Positions 8,633 through 16,669 of a DNA stretch of 39,741 nt are shown in pieces. Numbering within the stretch: the first letter of the stretch is position 1; every line of letters begins with the position of its first letter. Both the position numbers and the translations under genes were made by a program. The notes beneath the pieces were generated by a model, which was not told where the DNA came from, made no database searches, and saw nothing but the letters and a program-made list of their open reading frames with translations. The DNA comes from an uncultured Lachnospiraceae bacterium (GTDB taxonomy: Bacteria; Bacillota; Clostridia; Lachnospirales; Lachnospiraceae), in assembly GCA_904395845.1 (NCBI GenBank), contig CAJFOH010000110.1, positions 1 through 39,741 of the forward strand. Reading direction: 5' to 3'.

Positions 8633-8814
8633 ATTTTCTCTTCCTTTACTTCAATTATAGTTTAATATCATATTACCCCAATGTATATAATATCAGGGTT
8701 ATTATATCATAAGATGTGATAAGAAAAAAGTCTTTTGAAGTTTTTCACATATTTTTCACTTTCTCCAATCTTACTTATTGCTACTTCTTCTTACTTTATC
8801 ATACTTTCCTTCAA

Positions 8815-8848
8815 TTTCTTAACTTCTATTTCTTAACTTCTATTCTTA
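8815..8848. repeat. Short tandem repeat, 14-base unit
   Basis: TTTCTTAACTTCTA occurs twice in tandem (8815-8828, 8829-8842) followed by a partial third copy. It lies just downstream of the histidine phosphatase gene. No function is evident. Confidence 0.7.
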
Positions 8849-8868
8849 TACTTTATCCTTACTTCATA

Positions 8869-9498
8869 TTACTTCCAATTTCCTCTTAGTAATTTACAAT
8901 CATCTTCCAAATGGGCATAATCGTTAAATCGTTCCAACGAGAATAGCCCAGTTTCCTTATCGTATGCTACTTCTGTAATGCTTGTATTTTCTAATACTGC
9001 ACCAAACATTCGTTGTTTGGAAAAATCAATTCCTAGCAAACCTGTAATCATCGCCCTTATAAAACCACCATGTGTTACTACACAAATTCGCTCACAATCG
9101 CTTTCAATCATTTTCTGTAGTACAATGCTTCCACGTTTAAACACATCTTCTGCACATTCTCCACCTGGATATGGAATATCCCATTGTTTCTTTTTTTGTT
9201 TTTCAAAAAAGAAACTATATTTTTCTTTATTTTCCTCATCTGTATTTCCAGTTAATTCACCAAAATCAATCTCTCTTAAATTTTCATCTACCTCTGGCTT
9301 TTGATGAATATATTCACTTAATATGTTTGCAGTTTCCTTTGCTCTTATTAAATTGCTACAATACAATTTATCAAATGCAATACATTCCAAACGTTTTCCT
9401 AAACGATTTACCTGTAATCTCCCTATTTCCGATAAGGCTACATCTACATTACACAGTCTACTGTTTTGTTGACCATGGCGAATGAAATATATTTTCAT
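8869..9498 (-). CDS. Histidine phosphatase (phosphoglycerate-mutase-like)
   Basis: 209-residue cytoplasmic enzyme of the histidine phosphatase superfamily. The phospho-acceptor motif RHG is at 7-9 (H8), the phosphate-pocket arginine is R52 in YCSNLIRAKETA, the acid loop REIDFGELTG is at 75-84, and the second catalytic His is H143 in VTHGGFIRAM. Family members include cofactor-dependent phosphoglycerate mutases, CobC-type and broad-specificity phosphatases; the length and motif set fit a small-molecule phosphatase better than a glycolytic mutase. It follows dtd by 47 bases on the same strand and probably shares its transcript. The substrate cannot be told from sequence. Confidence 0.88.
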   Translation of the reverse strand: MKIYFIRHGQQNSRLCNVDVALSEIGRLQVNRLGKRLECIAFDKLYCSNLIRAKETANILSEYIHQKPEVDENLREIDFGELTGNTDEENKEKYSFFFEKQKKKQWDIPYPGGECAEDVFKRGSIVLQKMIESDCERICVVTHGGFIRAMITGLLGIDFSKQRMFGAVLENTSITEVAYDKETGLFSLERFNDYAHLEDDCKLLRGNWK

Positions 9499-9545
9499 AT
9501 GTTCCCTCTTTTCTTCTCTTATTCCTTGCTCTTATGGATAATATG

Positions 9546-9992
9546 TTACCACTCTACACTATCCCATATTAATGTAAAAGGACCGTCATTTTCTAATTCT
9601 ACTTTCATATCAGCACCAAAACTTCCAGTTTCTACTTTAGAAAAGATATGTTTTGCTCGTTCAATAAAATATTCATATAGCTCTTTTGCCATCTGTGGAC
9701 TTCCCGCATTTGTGAAGCTTGGGCGATTGCCTTTTTTACAATCTGCATATAGTGTAAATTGTGAAATAACTAAAAGTTCTCCACAAACATCTGCTATGGA
9801 GCAGTTAGTTTTTCCACTATCATCAGGAAATATACGCAATTTTGATAGTTTCTCTACATACTTATCTACCATTTCCTTAGTGTCGTCTTTCCCTACTCCT
9901 AGAAATACTACATATCCCTTTTTAATTTGCCCTATCACTTCTCCCTCTACGGTTACCTTGCCATAATTTACTCTTTGAATTACAACTCTCAT
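9546..9992 (-). CDS. dtd: D-aminoacyl-tRNA deacylase
   Basis: 148-residue Dtd, which hydrolyses D-aminoacyl-tRNA (and Gly-tRNA-Ala) and so guards translation against D-amino acids. The two active-site motifs are present: SQFTLYAD (77-84) and the Gly-cisPro loop in [11 protein letters not shown] (135-145, G137-P138); the usual residue after the Pro is Val, here Phe. Full family length, starting with the conserved [19 protein letters not shown] precedes the ATG. In many clostridia dtd sits near rel-type genes; here the small alarmone synthetase is about 5 kb away. Confidence 0.95.
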   Translation of the reverse strand: MRVVIQRVNYGKVTVEGEVIGQIKKGYVVFLGVGKDDTKEMVDKYVEKLSKLRIFPDDSGKTNCSIADVCGELLVISQFTLYADCKKGNRPSFTNAGSPQMAKELYEYFIERAKHIFSKVETGSFGADMKVELENDGPFTLIWDSVEW

Positions 9993-10035
9993 ATACTCTC
10001 CCTATTTCCTATCATATTACAGAACAAATAAATCA

Positions 10036-10085
10036 AAAGGAGAAGTATATCTCCATATTGTATGAATATGATGTCCTTCTCCTTT
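10036..10085 (-). terminator. Terminator of the xpt-amidohydrolase operon
   Basis: Stem AAAGGAGAAG (10036-10045) / CTTCTCCTTT (10076-10085) with an inner stem CATATT / AATATG (10054-10070). Read on the minus strand it is followed by a T-rich run and begins 11 bases after the amidohydrolase stop. Confidence 0.7.
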
Positions 10086-10095
10086 CGCTGTAACA

Positions 10096-11256
10096 TTATT
10101 TTTCTATTTCTCTTCCATCTATAATGGTATATAACACGTTTGTTAAACTTTCAAAAATACTACCATTGGTAATTACAATATCAGCATCTTTTCCTACCTC
10201 AAGGCTTCCAACTCTATGTTCAATTCCAATATGCCTTGCTGGGTTAATTGTAATTGCTTGTAATGCGTCAAATGGGTCCATTCCAGCTTTCACAGCAAGA
10301 CCTGCACACATTCCTAAATAATGTTGCGGAATTACTGGAGAATCAGTAATAATGGATACATGACAACCTGCCTTTTTTAAAACTGCAGGTGTTTCAAAAC
10401 TTTTGTTTCTAAGCTCATATTTTGTTGCATGAGTCATAGTTGGACCTACTGCCACAAAAATCTTTTCTTTTCCCAATTCTTCTGCTACTAAATGACCCTC
10501 TGTTCCATGTTCAATGGTAATATTTACATCAAACTCTTTTGCAATACGAAGGGCTGTAAAGATATCATCTGCTCTATGAGCATGAGCTTTTAATGGAATT
10601 TCTTTGTTTAGCACTGGTAATAATGCTTCCAACTTTCCATCGTACTTTGGACGTTTTCCAATATCATTTCCTGCCCATTCTAACTTTTCTTTGTATTGCT
10701 TCGCCTTACGAAGCATATCTCGTAGCTTGAATGCTGTAGACATTCTAGAATAATTATCTTTATCTTTGTAACAACGTTTTGGATTTTCTCCAAATGCACA
10801 CTTCATTCCAATTGCTTCTTTTACAATCATATTGTCGATTCGATAGTTATTGCCTTTTGCATCTGTTTTTATGGCTGCAAATGTTCCACCTAACACATTA
10901 GAACTTCCTGGACCAGTTGCTACACAAGTTACGCCACCTAATGCTGCTAAATGAATGGCTTCGTCCATTGGATTAATGGCATCAATGGCACGAAGTTGTG
11001 GAGTTAAAATATCTGTTAATTCATTGTAATCATTGCCCTCAAAGCCAATCCCATATACGTCCAAACCTAGATGAGTATGAGCTTCTACTAATCCTGGATA
11101 TACATTGCATCCAGTAGCATCAATTACATTACAATCCTCGTCTATCTCTAAATCCTTTCCAATAGCAATAATTTTTCCATTCTCAACTAAAATATCACTT
11201 ATGTAAGGTTCCCTACTAACTGCATCATAAATGGTTCCATTTTTAATACAAAGCAT
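10096..11256 (-). CDS. Amidohydrolase, imidazolonepropionase-like
   Basis: 386-residue metal-dependent hydrolase with the amidohydrolase TIM barrel. Metal ligands visible are H60 and H62 (EAHTHLG), a His in KAHAHRADD, a His in ITIEHGTEGH, and the catalytic Asp in IITDSPV. The N- and C-terminal beta-sandwich parts (IKNGTIYDA, GKDADIVITNG) are typical. Such proteins are often annotated as imidazolonepropionase or prolidase-like, but the substrate is not fixed by these motifs. It follows xpt by only 15 bases with RBS GGAGGAAG, so it is co-transcribed with a purine salvage gene and may act on a purine breakdown product. That role is inference from neighbourhood only. Confidence 0.85.
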   Translation of the reverse strand: MLCIKNGTIYDAVSREPYISDILVENGKIIAIGKDLEIDEDCNVIDATGCNVYPGLVEAHTHLGLDVYGIGFEGNDYNELTDILTPQLRAIDAINPMDEAIHLAALGGVTCVATGPGSSNVLGGTFAAIKTDAKGNNYRIDNMIVKEAIGMKCAFGENPKRCYKDKDNYSRMSTAFKLRDMLRKAKQYKEKLEWAGNDIGKRPKYDGKLEALLPVLNKEIPLKAHAHRADDIFTALRIAKEFDVNITIEHGTEGHLVAEELGKEKIFVAVGPTMTHATKYELRNKSFETPAVLKKAGCHVSIITDSPVIPQHYLGMCAGLAVKAGMDPFDALQAITINPARHIGIEHRVGSLEVGKDADIVITNGSIFESLTNVLYTIIDGREIEK

Positions 11257-11271
11257 TTGTCTTCCTCCAAT

Positions 11272-11847
11272 TTATCGGAAAATTACTTCTCCAGTTTCAT
11301 CATTCATTCCATCAATAATTGCTAATGATTCGAGACGCAATCCTTTGCCACGAATCATATCTCCACCTTTTTGCTGACCTTTTTCAATTACGATTCCAAT
11401 TCCTTCAATTGTTGCTCCTGCACTTGTTACTAAGTCTACTAACCCTTCTAATGCACAACCATTTGCTAAAAAGTCATCAATAATAAGTACGTTGTCTTTT
11501 TCACTTAAAAATTTCTTTGAAACGATTACATCATACACCTTCTTATGAGTAAATGACTCGATTTTTGTACTATATACTTCTCCATCTATATTAATGCTTT
11601 GAGTCTTTTTTGCAAATACAACTGGTACATTAAAATATTGTGCTACAATACACGCAATTCCAATCCCTGATGCCTCGATAGTAAGAATTTTATTAATATT
11701 ACAATCGGCAAATAAACGTTTAAATTCCTTCCCAATTTCATTTAATAAATCAATATCCATTTGATGATTTAAAAAACTATCAACCTTTAGTACATTTCCT
11801 TTTTTTACTACGCCATCTTTAAGGATTCTTTCCTTTAATAATTGCAT
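11272..11847 (-). CDS. xpt: Xanthine phosphoribosyltransferase
   Basis: 191-residue purine salvage enzyme that makes XMP from xanthine and PRPP. The start [20 protein letters not shown] is typical of Xpt, the central [12 protein letters not shown] loop is present, and the PRPP-binding motif is [11 protein letters not shown] (120-130). Full length. It is the first gene of a two-gene unit with an amidohydrolase, driven by the promoter at 11937-11965. Xpt genes in Bacillota often carry a guanine riboswitch; I searched the leader (11848-11936) and see none of its conserved loops, so control is probably by another route. RBS AAGGAAAAGG. Confidence 0.95.
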   Translation of the reverse strand: MQLLKERILKDGVVKKGNVLKVDSFLNHQMDIDLLNEIGKEFKRLFADCNINKILTIEASGIGIACIVAQYFNVPVVFAKKTQSINIDGEVYSTKIESFTHKKVYDVIVSKKFLSEKDNVLIIDDFLANGCALEGLVDLVTSAGATIEGIGIVIEKGQQKGGDMIRGKGLRLESLAIIDGMNDETGEVIFR

Positions 11848-11936
11848 GTCCTTTTCCTTCCTTTTCTCTCAATCCTAAATATAAATTTGTATTTTTTCAT
11901 TGTATATATGTTTGTCATATTAGTTTAATTTTTACG

Positions 11937-11965
11937 ATTATACTATAATTTAAGCATATTATCAA
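11937..11965 (-). promoter_or_regulatory. Sigma-A promoter of xpt
   Basis: On the minus strand the -35 box is TTGATA (11960-11965), the spacer is 17 bases, and the -10 box is a perfect TATAAT (11937-11942). The predicted leader is about 80 bases. Confidence 0.75.
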
Positions 11966-12051
11966 GCATCTATTCTTGGATTATATTCCTTATTTTAGTA
12001 AAATTTATAGTCTTTTTTGTTATTTCTTTTCCTTCATCGATTATAAAAATA

Positions 12052-12110
12052 AAAACTGCATTTCCTTTTTAACTGTCTATAAAAACAAGTTATAAATGAT
12101 ACGCAGTTTT
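12052..12110 (-). terminator. Possible terminator after the ABC ATPase remnant
   Basis: Inverted repeat AAAACTGC / GCAGTTTT spaced by 43 bases, with a T-rich run on the minus-strand side. The long loop makes this uncertain. Confidence 0.35.
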
Positions 12111-12134
12111 ATGAGTGTTTACTATTTTCTTGTT

Positions 12135-12584
12135 CTAATCATTATTCCTATCAATTTTCTCAACAATCTCTCCATCTTCCATACGATAAATAATATCACA
12201 TTGTTTTGATAATTCTTCATTATGTGTTACTAATATTAACGTTTTTCCATATTTTCTTACTAACTCTTTTAGTAATAAAAATACTTCATCTCCCATTTTT
12301 TTATCCAAAGCTCCTGTTGGTTCATCTCCAAAAATTATCTGTGCATTTTGTACCAAAATTCTAGCAATAGCAACTCTTTGTTGTTGCCCTCCAGATAAGT
12401 TTTTTACTTTCTCTTTTCCTTTCTCTAACAGTCCTACTTGCTTTAGTGCAGAATCAATTAATACACTTCTTTCTTTTTTTCTTATAGGCTTTTTTCCAAG
12501 CAATAAGGGAACTTCTAAATTATATATTACACTTTCTTCATCAATAAGAGCAAAACTTTGAACAATATATGAAACTTTTTTCAA
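12135..12584 (-). pseudogene. ABC transporter ATPase remnant without Walker A
   Basis: C-terminal 149 residues of an ABC ATPase of the MacB/LolD-like type. Present are the Q-loop region (YIVQSFALIDEESVIYNL), the signature LSGGQQQRVAIAR, Walker B with D-loop (IIFGDEPTGALD) and the switch histidine (LILVTHNEE). The first roughly 80 residues, including Walker A, are absent. The frame opens at a TTG without a convincing ribosome binding site, there is a stop seven codons upstream, and no Walker A was found in the upstream sequence. There is no permease gene beside it. I take it as a decayed gene; it could not bind ATP normally. Confidence 0.8.
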
Positions 12585-12726
12585 CTTTAATATAAACAGT
12601 AATTATTTTCTATTTTTTTATTATTTTATCTAAATTCTATATATCTTTTTTTACTTATATATGGTAAATTATTTCCTAAATAAACAGTTTAGTTTTAACT
12701 ATAATTTAACTAAGAAGGAGTCTTTT

Positions 12727-13440
12727 ATGATTTATGAAAATGTAACCACTGGCATCTTTCACTCTCGCCCCAATCGTTTTCTTGCACATGTAGAAATTGA
12801 TGGAGTTATGGAAGTATGCCATGTAAAAAATACAGGCAGATGCAAAGAATTGTTAATAAAAGGTGTTACTGTTGTTGTTGAAAAAAGCAATAATCCAAAT
12901 CGCAAAACTAAATATTCCCTAATTGCAGTTTATAAAGGGAAACGACTCATTAATATTGATTCACAAGCACCGAACCAAGTTGCATATGAATGGCTCTCTA
13001 ATAACCATCTACTATCGAATATTACTCATATTCAGAGAGAGAAAACATTTGGAAATTCTAGATTTGATTTATTTGCTACTTATGAAACAGATAGATCCGC
13101 CTTTATTGAAGTAAAAGGAGCTACTCTTGAAATGGATAATGTAGTAAAATTTCCTGATGCTCCTACACAAAGAGGTGTTAAGCATATAGAAGAATTAATT
13201 CAATGTAAAAAACAGGGATTTGATGCTTTTATTCTTTTTGTGGTACAATTAAGCGATGTGGATTATTTTACACCAAATATGGACACCCATTCAGAGTTTG
13301 GATATGCCCTTTTAAAAGCGAAACAATCTGGTGTGATTATAAAAGCGTTGGAATGTGAAGTAACAGAAAATAGCCTTGTTATTACAAAAGAAATCCCAGT
13401 AAAACTTCCCACACTTTCCTTACGACAATTGCATGAATGA
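12727..13440 (+). CDS. sfsA: SfsA family protein
   Basis: 237-residue SfsA, named in E. coli for stimulating sugar fermentation and reported there to bind DNA; its fold includes a nuclease-like domain. Marks are the N-terminal FHSRPNRFLAHVEIDG, CHVKNTGRCKELL, and FIEVKGATLEMDNVVKFPDAPTQRG in the nuclease-like part (positions about 140-165 hold the E-K pair). I chose the ATG at 12727 because AAGGAG lies six bases upstream; an upstream in-frame ATG at 12661 has no such site. The last two codons lie in the first copy of the direct repeat at 13431-13577. Confidence 0.9.
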   Translation: MIYENVTTGIFHSRPNRFLAHVEIDGVMEVCHVKNTGRCKELLIKGVTVVVEKSNNPNRKTKYSLIAVYKGKRLINIDSQAPNQVAYEWLSNNHLLSNITHIQREKTFGNSRFDLFATYETDRSAFIEVKGATLEMDNVVKFPDAPTQRGVKHIEELIQCKKQGFDAFILFVVQLSDVDYFTPNMDTHSEFGYALLKAKQSGVIIKALECEVTENSLVITKEIPVKLPTLSLRQLHE

Positions 13441-13577
13441 GCTTTTTGTTAACAATTTAATTTTAGTGTCCAAATATGGCATAAATTGTTAATTTTTTAG
13501 AAAAACTAGGATAAAATTTGATTGAAAAATAATGAAAATAAACGTTTCAATAAAAGATGAAAATTCTTGCGATTGTC
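13431..13577. repeat. 147-bp direct repeat, copy A
   Basis: About 80-85% identical to 13811-13956 with a few single-base indels. The last 43 bases (13535-13577) are identical in both copies. It begins in the final codons of sfsA and ends just upstream of the candidate small-RNA promoter. It contains TTGTTAACAA at 13446-13455. Confidence 0.9.
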
Positions 13578-13590
13578 GTGCATTAGCAAG

Positions 13591-13619
13591 TTGACATATT
13601 TCCACTACTATGCTAATAT
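13591..13619 (+). promoter_or_regulatory. Strong promoter of the candidate small RNA
   Basis: The -35 box is a perfect TTGACA (13591-13596), the spacer is 17 bases, and the -10 box is TAATAT (13614-13619). It is among the best promoter matches in the window. Confidence 0.75.
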
Positions 13620-13625
13620 AAAACC

Positions 13626-13713
13626 ATAAGAGTGCTACCAGTAGACGGTTGCCCTCAGTAGTTAGCTAAAAAATAGCCACATACCTTTGGGAAGGGGGGG
13701 TGGCTATTTTTTT
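13626..13713 (+). ncRNA. Candidate small RNA of about 88 bases
   Basis: The transcript is predicted from the promoter at 13591-13619 to a clear terminator: stem AAAAAATAGCCAC (13668-13680) / GTGGCTATTTTTT (13700-13712) with more Ts after it. The terminator loop holds an inner CCTT/AAGG hairpin and a run of seven Gs. The 5' half (about 13626-13665) has a possible GCTAC / GTAGT stem (13634-13638, 13657-13661). There is no start codon with a ribosome binding site inside. It does not match any riboswitch, 4.5S or 6S consensus that I know, and no gene follows directly, so a trans-acting small RNA is the simplest reading. An attenuated leader is the alternative. Boundaries are estimates. Confidence 0.5.
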
Positions 13714-13810
13714 TGCTGTTTTATATACTCCTTGACTTAAATTGCACATATGCTCCACCCCAATTTCAATAGTCTGATTCATACTAAATCTTATTTATAT
13801 CAGGTAAATC

Positions 13811-13956
13811 GTATGGATGAACTTTTGTTAACAATTCATTTTTAGAGCCAAAATCTGTCATAAATTATTGATTTTTTTAGAACATCTAGGATAAAACTTG
13901 ATTTAAAAATAATAAAATAAACGTTTCAATAAAAGATGAAAATTCTTGCGATTGTC
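13811..13956. repeat. 147-bp direct repeat, copy B
   Basis: Partner of 13431-13577, offset by about 380 bases. It lies directly upstream of the promoter that drives the 85-aa gene, as copy A lies upstream of the small-RNA promoter. Confidence 0.9.
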
Positions 13957-13978
13957 CCATACTTTCCTAAAACAAGAT

Positions 13979-14006
13979 TTGCATATTTAAAACCATATGT
14001 TATAAT
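13979..14006 (+). promoter_or_regulatory. Promoter of the 85-aa gene
   Basis: The -35 box is TTGCAT (13979-13984), the spacer is 16 bases, and the -10 box is a perfect TATAAT (14001-14006). The segment after the -10 box (AAAAGAACCATAGG) resembles the small-RNA start (AAAACCATAAG), as if both promoters descend from one. The predicted leader of about 180 bases contains a hairpin TTTTTTGAT / ATCAAAAAA (14035-14055) extended by AAGAA / TTCTT, and a distant pair GGTACT / AGTACC (14075-14080, 14142-14147). Confidence 0.55.
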
Positions 14007-14193
14007 AAAAGAACCATAGGACAGAAAGAATCCATTTTTTGATACTATCAAAAAAGACGTTCTTGAAATTTTTAGGTACTCTTGAATTTTTTTGAAATTA
14101 TGTTTTTCATGTACTATCAATCAGTTGGTTAAAAGCCTAATAGTACCAAATCAAAATAAAACTTATAAATATAGGAGAATAGGAGAATTTGTG

Positions 14194-14451
14194 ATGACAA
14201 GAGATCAAAAAATCAAAATTACAACTGCAATTAATGAATATGCTGAAAAAGCATTAGAAGGTATTGACCCACAACGTACAAAAATTTCTTTCCAATTAGA
14301 AAAGTTACGTCCAGAAATGGAACGTCTTGCAAAGGAATATGGAAAAACACTAGACGAGATTTTTATTATTTATATGGATATGAATTCTGAATTAAAAGCA
14401 GAAGAAGAACTTCGTTTCCAAAATGAAATGAAAGAAGCTATGGATCGATAA
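14194..14451 (+). CDS. Unrecognised 85-aa helical protein
   Basis: I do not recognise the family. The 85-residue product is rich in Glu, Lys and Met, has no cysteine, no membrane segment and no signal peptide, and looks wholly alpha-helical (TTAINEYAEKALEGI, LEKLRPEMERLAKEYGKTL, then a charged C-terminal helix). I chose the ATG at 14194 because AGGAG stands eight bases upstream; an upstream in-frame ATG at 14092 lies in the leader without such a site. The gene is preceded by a long structured leader and one copy of the direct repeat, and its end overlaps the terminator at 14431. A small cytoplasmic regulator or adaptor is possible but not shown. Confidence 0.75.
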   Translation: MTRDQKIKITTAINEYAEKALEGIDPQRTKISFQLEKLRPEMERLAKEYGKTLDEIFIIYMDMNSELKAEEELRFQNEMKEAMDR

Positions 14452-14468
14452 GGATTCATAGCTTCTTT
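14431..14468 (+). terminator. Terminator overlapping the end of the 85-aa gene
   Basis: 12-bp stem AAAGAAGCTATG (14431-14442) / CATAGCTTCTTT (14457-14468). The left arm encodes the last codons of the gene. Confidence 0.75.
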
Positions 14469-14486
14469 CTATATACAAATCATCAT

Positions 14487-15179
14487 TTAATTTTCTAACA
14501 TACGTTCTTGTTCTCGTAACAACTGTTCTCGTTTTTCTCGCTCCAATTCTTCTTCCTCTACCGCCTTAATCTCCTCATTGAGAGAAAGCATTTTTTTATC
14601 CAACATATTAACAATATTGGCACACTCTTTTAATTCTTCACTAATATGTGCAGGAGCTTTTCCTTCAAATTTATAATAGATTTTATGTTCCAAGCTAGCC
14701 CAAAAATCCATAGCAATGGTTCGTATTTGTATCTCCACCTTGGTATCCACAGGTCCATCTGATAAGAAAATAGGAATGGATATTACCATGTGATAACTTT
14801 GGTATCCACTTGGCTTTGGATTAGCAATGTAGTTTTTAATAATTAATACTTTTACATCGTTTTGATTGCTAATCATATCTGCTATTTTATAAATATCAGA
14901 AGTAAAGGAACATATAATTCGTATGCCTGCAATATCATTTAAATACTTTAGCATATTAGCTGTTGTTACTTCATAACCATTTCTTTTTAATTTTTTTACA
15001 ATACTTTCTGGTGATTTAATACGTGCTTTTACATGTTCAATAGGATTATAATTATGTACATGTAAAAACTCATTATTTAATATATCAATTTTTGTTGATA
15101 CTTCTTTTAATGCAGAGTTAAATAGAAACATAATAGTTTTCCATTCATCAATCTGCTCGTACTTTTTTGGTAACTTCAT
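14487..15179 (-). CDS. Small alarmone synthetase (RelQ-like)
   Basis: 230-residue single-domain (p)ppGpp synthetase of the YjbM/RelQ kind: a RelA/SpoT synthetase domain without the hydrolase or C-terminal regulatory domains. Key segments are HVKARIKSPESIVKKLKRNG (about 43-62), LNDIAGIRIICSF (65 onward, with the catalytic Asp region), PKPSGYQSYHMVIS, VEIQIRTIAMDFWASLEHKIYYK. The C-terminal tail (about 195-230) is strongly Glu/Arg-rich and likely a coiled coil, as in oligomeric RelQ. It makes alarmone from ATP and GDP/GTP under stress. Single gene; RBS AAAGGAAG. Confidence 0.92.
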   Translation of the reverse strand: MKLPKKYEQIDEWKTIMFLFNSALKEVSTKIDILNNEFLHVHNYNPIEHVKARIKSPESIVKKLKRNGYEVTTANMLKYLNDIAGIRIICSFTSDIYKIADMISNQNDVKVLIIKNYIANPKPSGYQSYHMVISIPIFLSDGPVDTKVEIQIRTIAMDFWASLEHKIYYKFEGKAPAHISEELKECANIVNMLDKKMLSLNEEIKAVEEEELEREKREQLLREQERMLEN

Positions 15180-15313
15180 ATAAAACTTCCTTTCCCAACA
15201 CTCTACTTTTTCTTTTTTAAAAGTACAGCACTGTTTTATTATGGAAATACTTTTTATTATTATACCATAATGTATAGAAAGTTTCTATCTTAACTCCTAT
15301 TTTCATAAAAATT

Positions 15314-16669
15314 TTACATTTCCAAAGAAACAGAGTCTTCTGTCTTTTGTTTTAATTCTTTGTGATACATAAAATAGCGAACCCATAGCATAACTGCTGC
15401 TGCAACCCATGCAAATGGACTAGCCAAACATATCACTTTATACACACCATTTGCTAAAAACATAGCTACTGCAATTCTTGTAAAAAATTCTGCTACACCA
15501 GCACACAAAGGAATTATAGATAATCCTACTCCCTGTAAGGCATTTCGATACAAGAATAAGAAACTTAAAAATGGGAAAAATGGTGCAATAATAGATAAAT
15601 AGGTATCTGCTGCTTGTAACACTTCCTCTGTTGGATTGCTTACAAACAAACGAACTATCATTTCTCCGCCGAAAATAACAACTACAATGGCAAAAATAGC
15701 TGTTCCAATACATAACCATGTGGCATACTTCATTCCATCTTTGATTCTATCATAACGTCCTGCCCCTAGATTTTGTCCACAATAGGTTGCCATGGTAGTT
15801 CCTAATGTAACCATTGGTTGAGTGGATAATTGTTCTACTTTAGAAGCTGCTGTATAAGCTCCTACTACGGCTGAACCTTGTAAATTAATGGCACTTTGTA
15901 ACACCATAACTCCAATAGCTGTAACTGAAAATTGCAATGCCATTGGAAGTCCAACTGAGAACAATCTCATAGCTGTACTTACTTTAAATGTAAAGTCTTT
16001 CCTCTTTAAATGAAGAATAGGAAATTTTTTAATAATATAAACAATACAACAAATGGCTGATACTGCCTGTGATATTACAGTTGCATATGCTGCCCCTTCT
16101 ACACCTGTGTGAAAAGCCAAAATAAATACATAGTCTAAAATTACATTTAAAATAGAAGATAAAACAAGAAAATATAGGGGTGTTTTACTATCTCCTAATG
16201 CTCTTAAAATCCCTGCTGCCATATTATAAGCCATGGTAGCTACAATTCCCCAATAAATTATTTTAATAAACAATTCTGCATCTTTAAAAATATTCTCAGG
16301 TGTTTTCATAACTTGTAGCATAGCTTTCGTTCCTAATACGGAAGCTATGGTTGTAATAATAGTAATAAAAACACTTAAAATAATGGACATTGCTACACGA
16401 TGTCTTAACTCATCATAATCTCTTGCTCCAAAACTTTGTGCAATAGGGACTGCAAATCCACTGGTAATACCAGTTGCAAACCCTAGTACTAAAAAATTAA
16501 TTGATCCAGTAGCACCTACTGCTGCTAGTGCGTCCACTCCCAAAGTGTTCCCTACAATAATAGCATCTACCATATTATAAAGCTGTTGGAACACATTTCC
16601 AATTAATAGTGGAATGGAAAAGAAAATCATTAATTTTAGTGGATTCCCCACTGTCATGTCCTTTGTCAT
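15314..16669 (-). CDS. MATE-family multidrug exporter
   Basis: 451-residue integral membrane protein with about 12 membrane segments in two similar halves, typical of MatE transporters that export drugs or organic cations with Na+ or H+. Family segments include IPLLIGNVFQQLYNMVDAII, GNTLGVDALAAVGATGSINF in the first half and ALQFSVTAIGVMVLQSAIN and YCGQNLGAGRYDRI in the second. I chose the ATG at 16669 because AGGAGG lies four bases upstream and the product then starts MTKDMTVGNPLKLM, as in relatives; an in-frame ATG at 16723 adds 18 unlikely residues. It is divergent from perR. The substrate is unknown. Confidence 0.92.
   Translation of the reverse strand: MTKDMTVGNPLKLMIFFSIPLLIGNVFQQLYNMVDAIIVGNTLGVDALAAVGATGSINFLVLGFATGITSGFAVPIAQSFGARDYDELRHRVAMSIILSVFITIITTIASVLGTKAMLQVMKTPENIFKDAELFIKIIYWGIVATMAYNMAAGILRALGDSKTPLYFLVLSSILNVILDYVFILAFHTGVEGAAYATVISQAVSAICCIVYIIKKFPILHLKRKDFTFKVSTAMRLFSVGLPMALQFSVTAIGVMVLQSAINLQGSAVVGAYTAASKVEQLSTQPMVTLGTTMATYCGQNLGAGRYDRIKDGMKYATWLCIGTAIFAIVVVIFGGEMIVRLFVSNPTEEVLQAADTYLSIIAPFFPFLSFLFLYRNALQGVGLSIIPLCAGVAEFFTRIAVAMFLANGVYKVICLASPFAWVAAAVMLWVRYFMYHKELKQKTEDSVSLEM

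Noticed and set aside
11848-11936. Guanine riboswitch before xpt
   Set aside because: The conserved loop and core segments of the purine riboswitch are not present on the minus strand.
13668-13712. The hairpin as a riboswitch expression platform for the next gene
   Set aside because: The next gene starts about 480 bases away with its own promoter, so a stand-alone transcript fits better; still not fully excluded.
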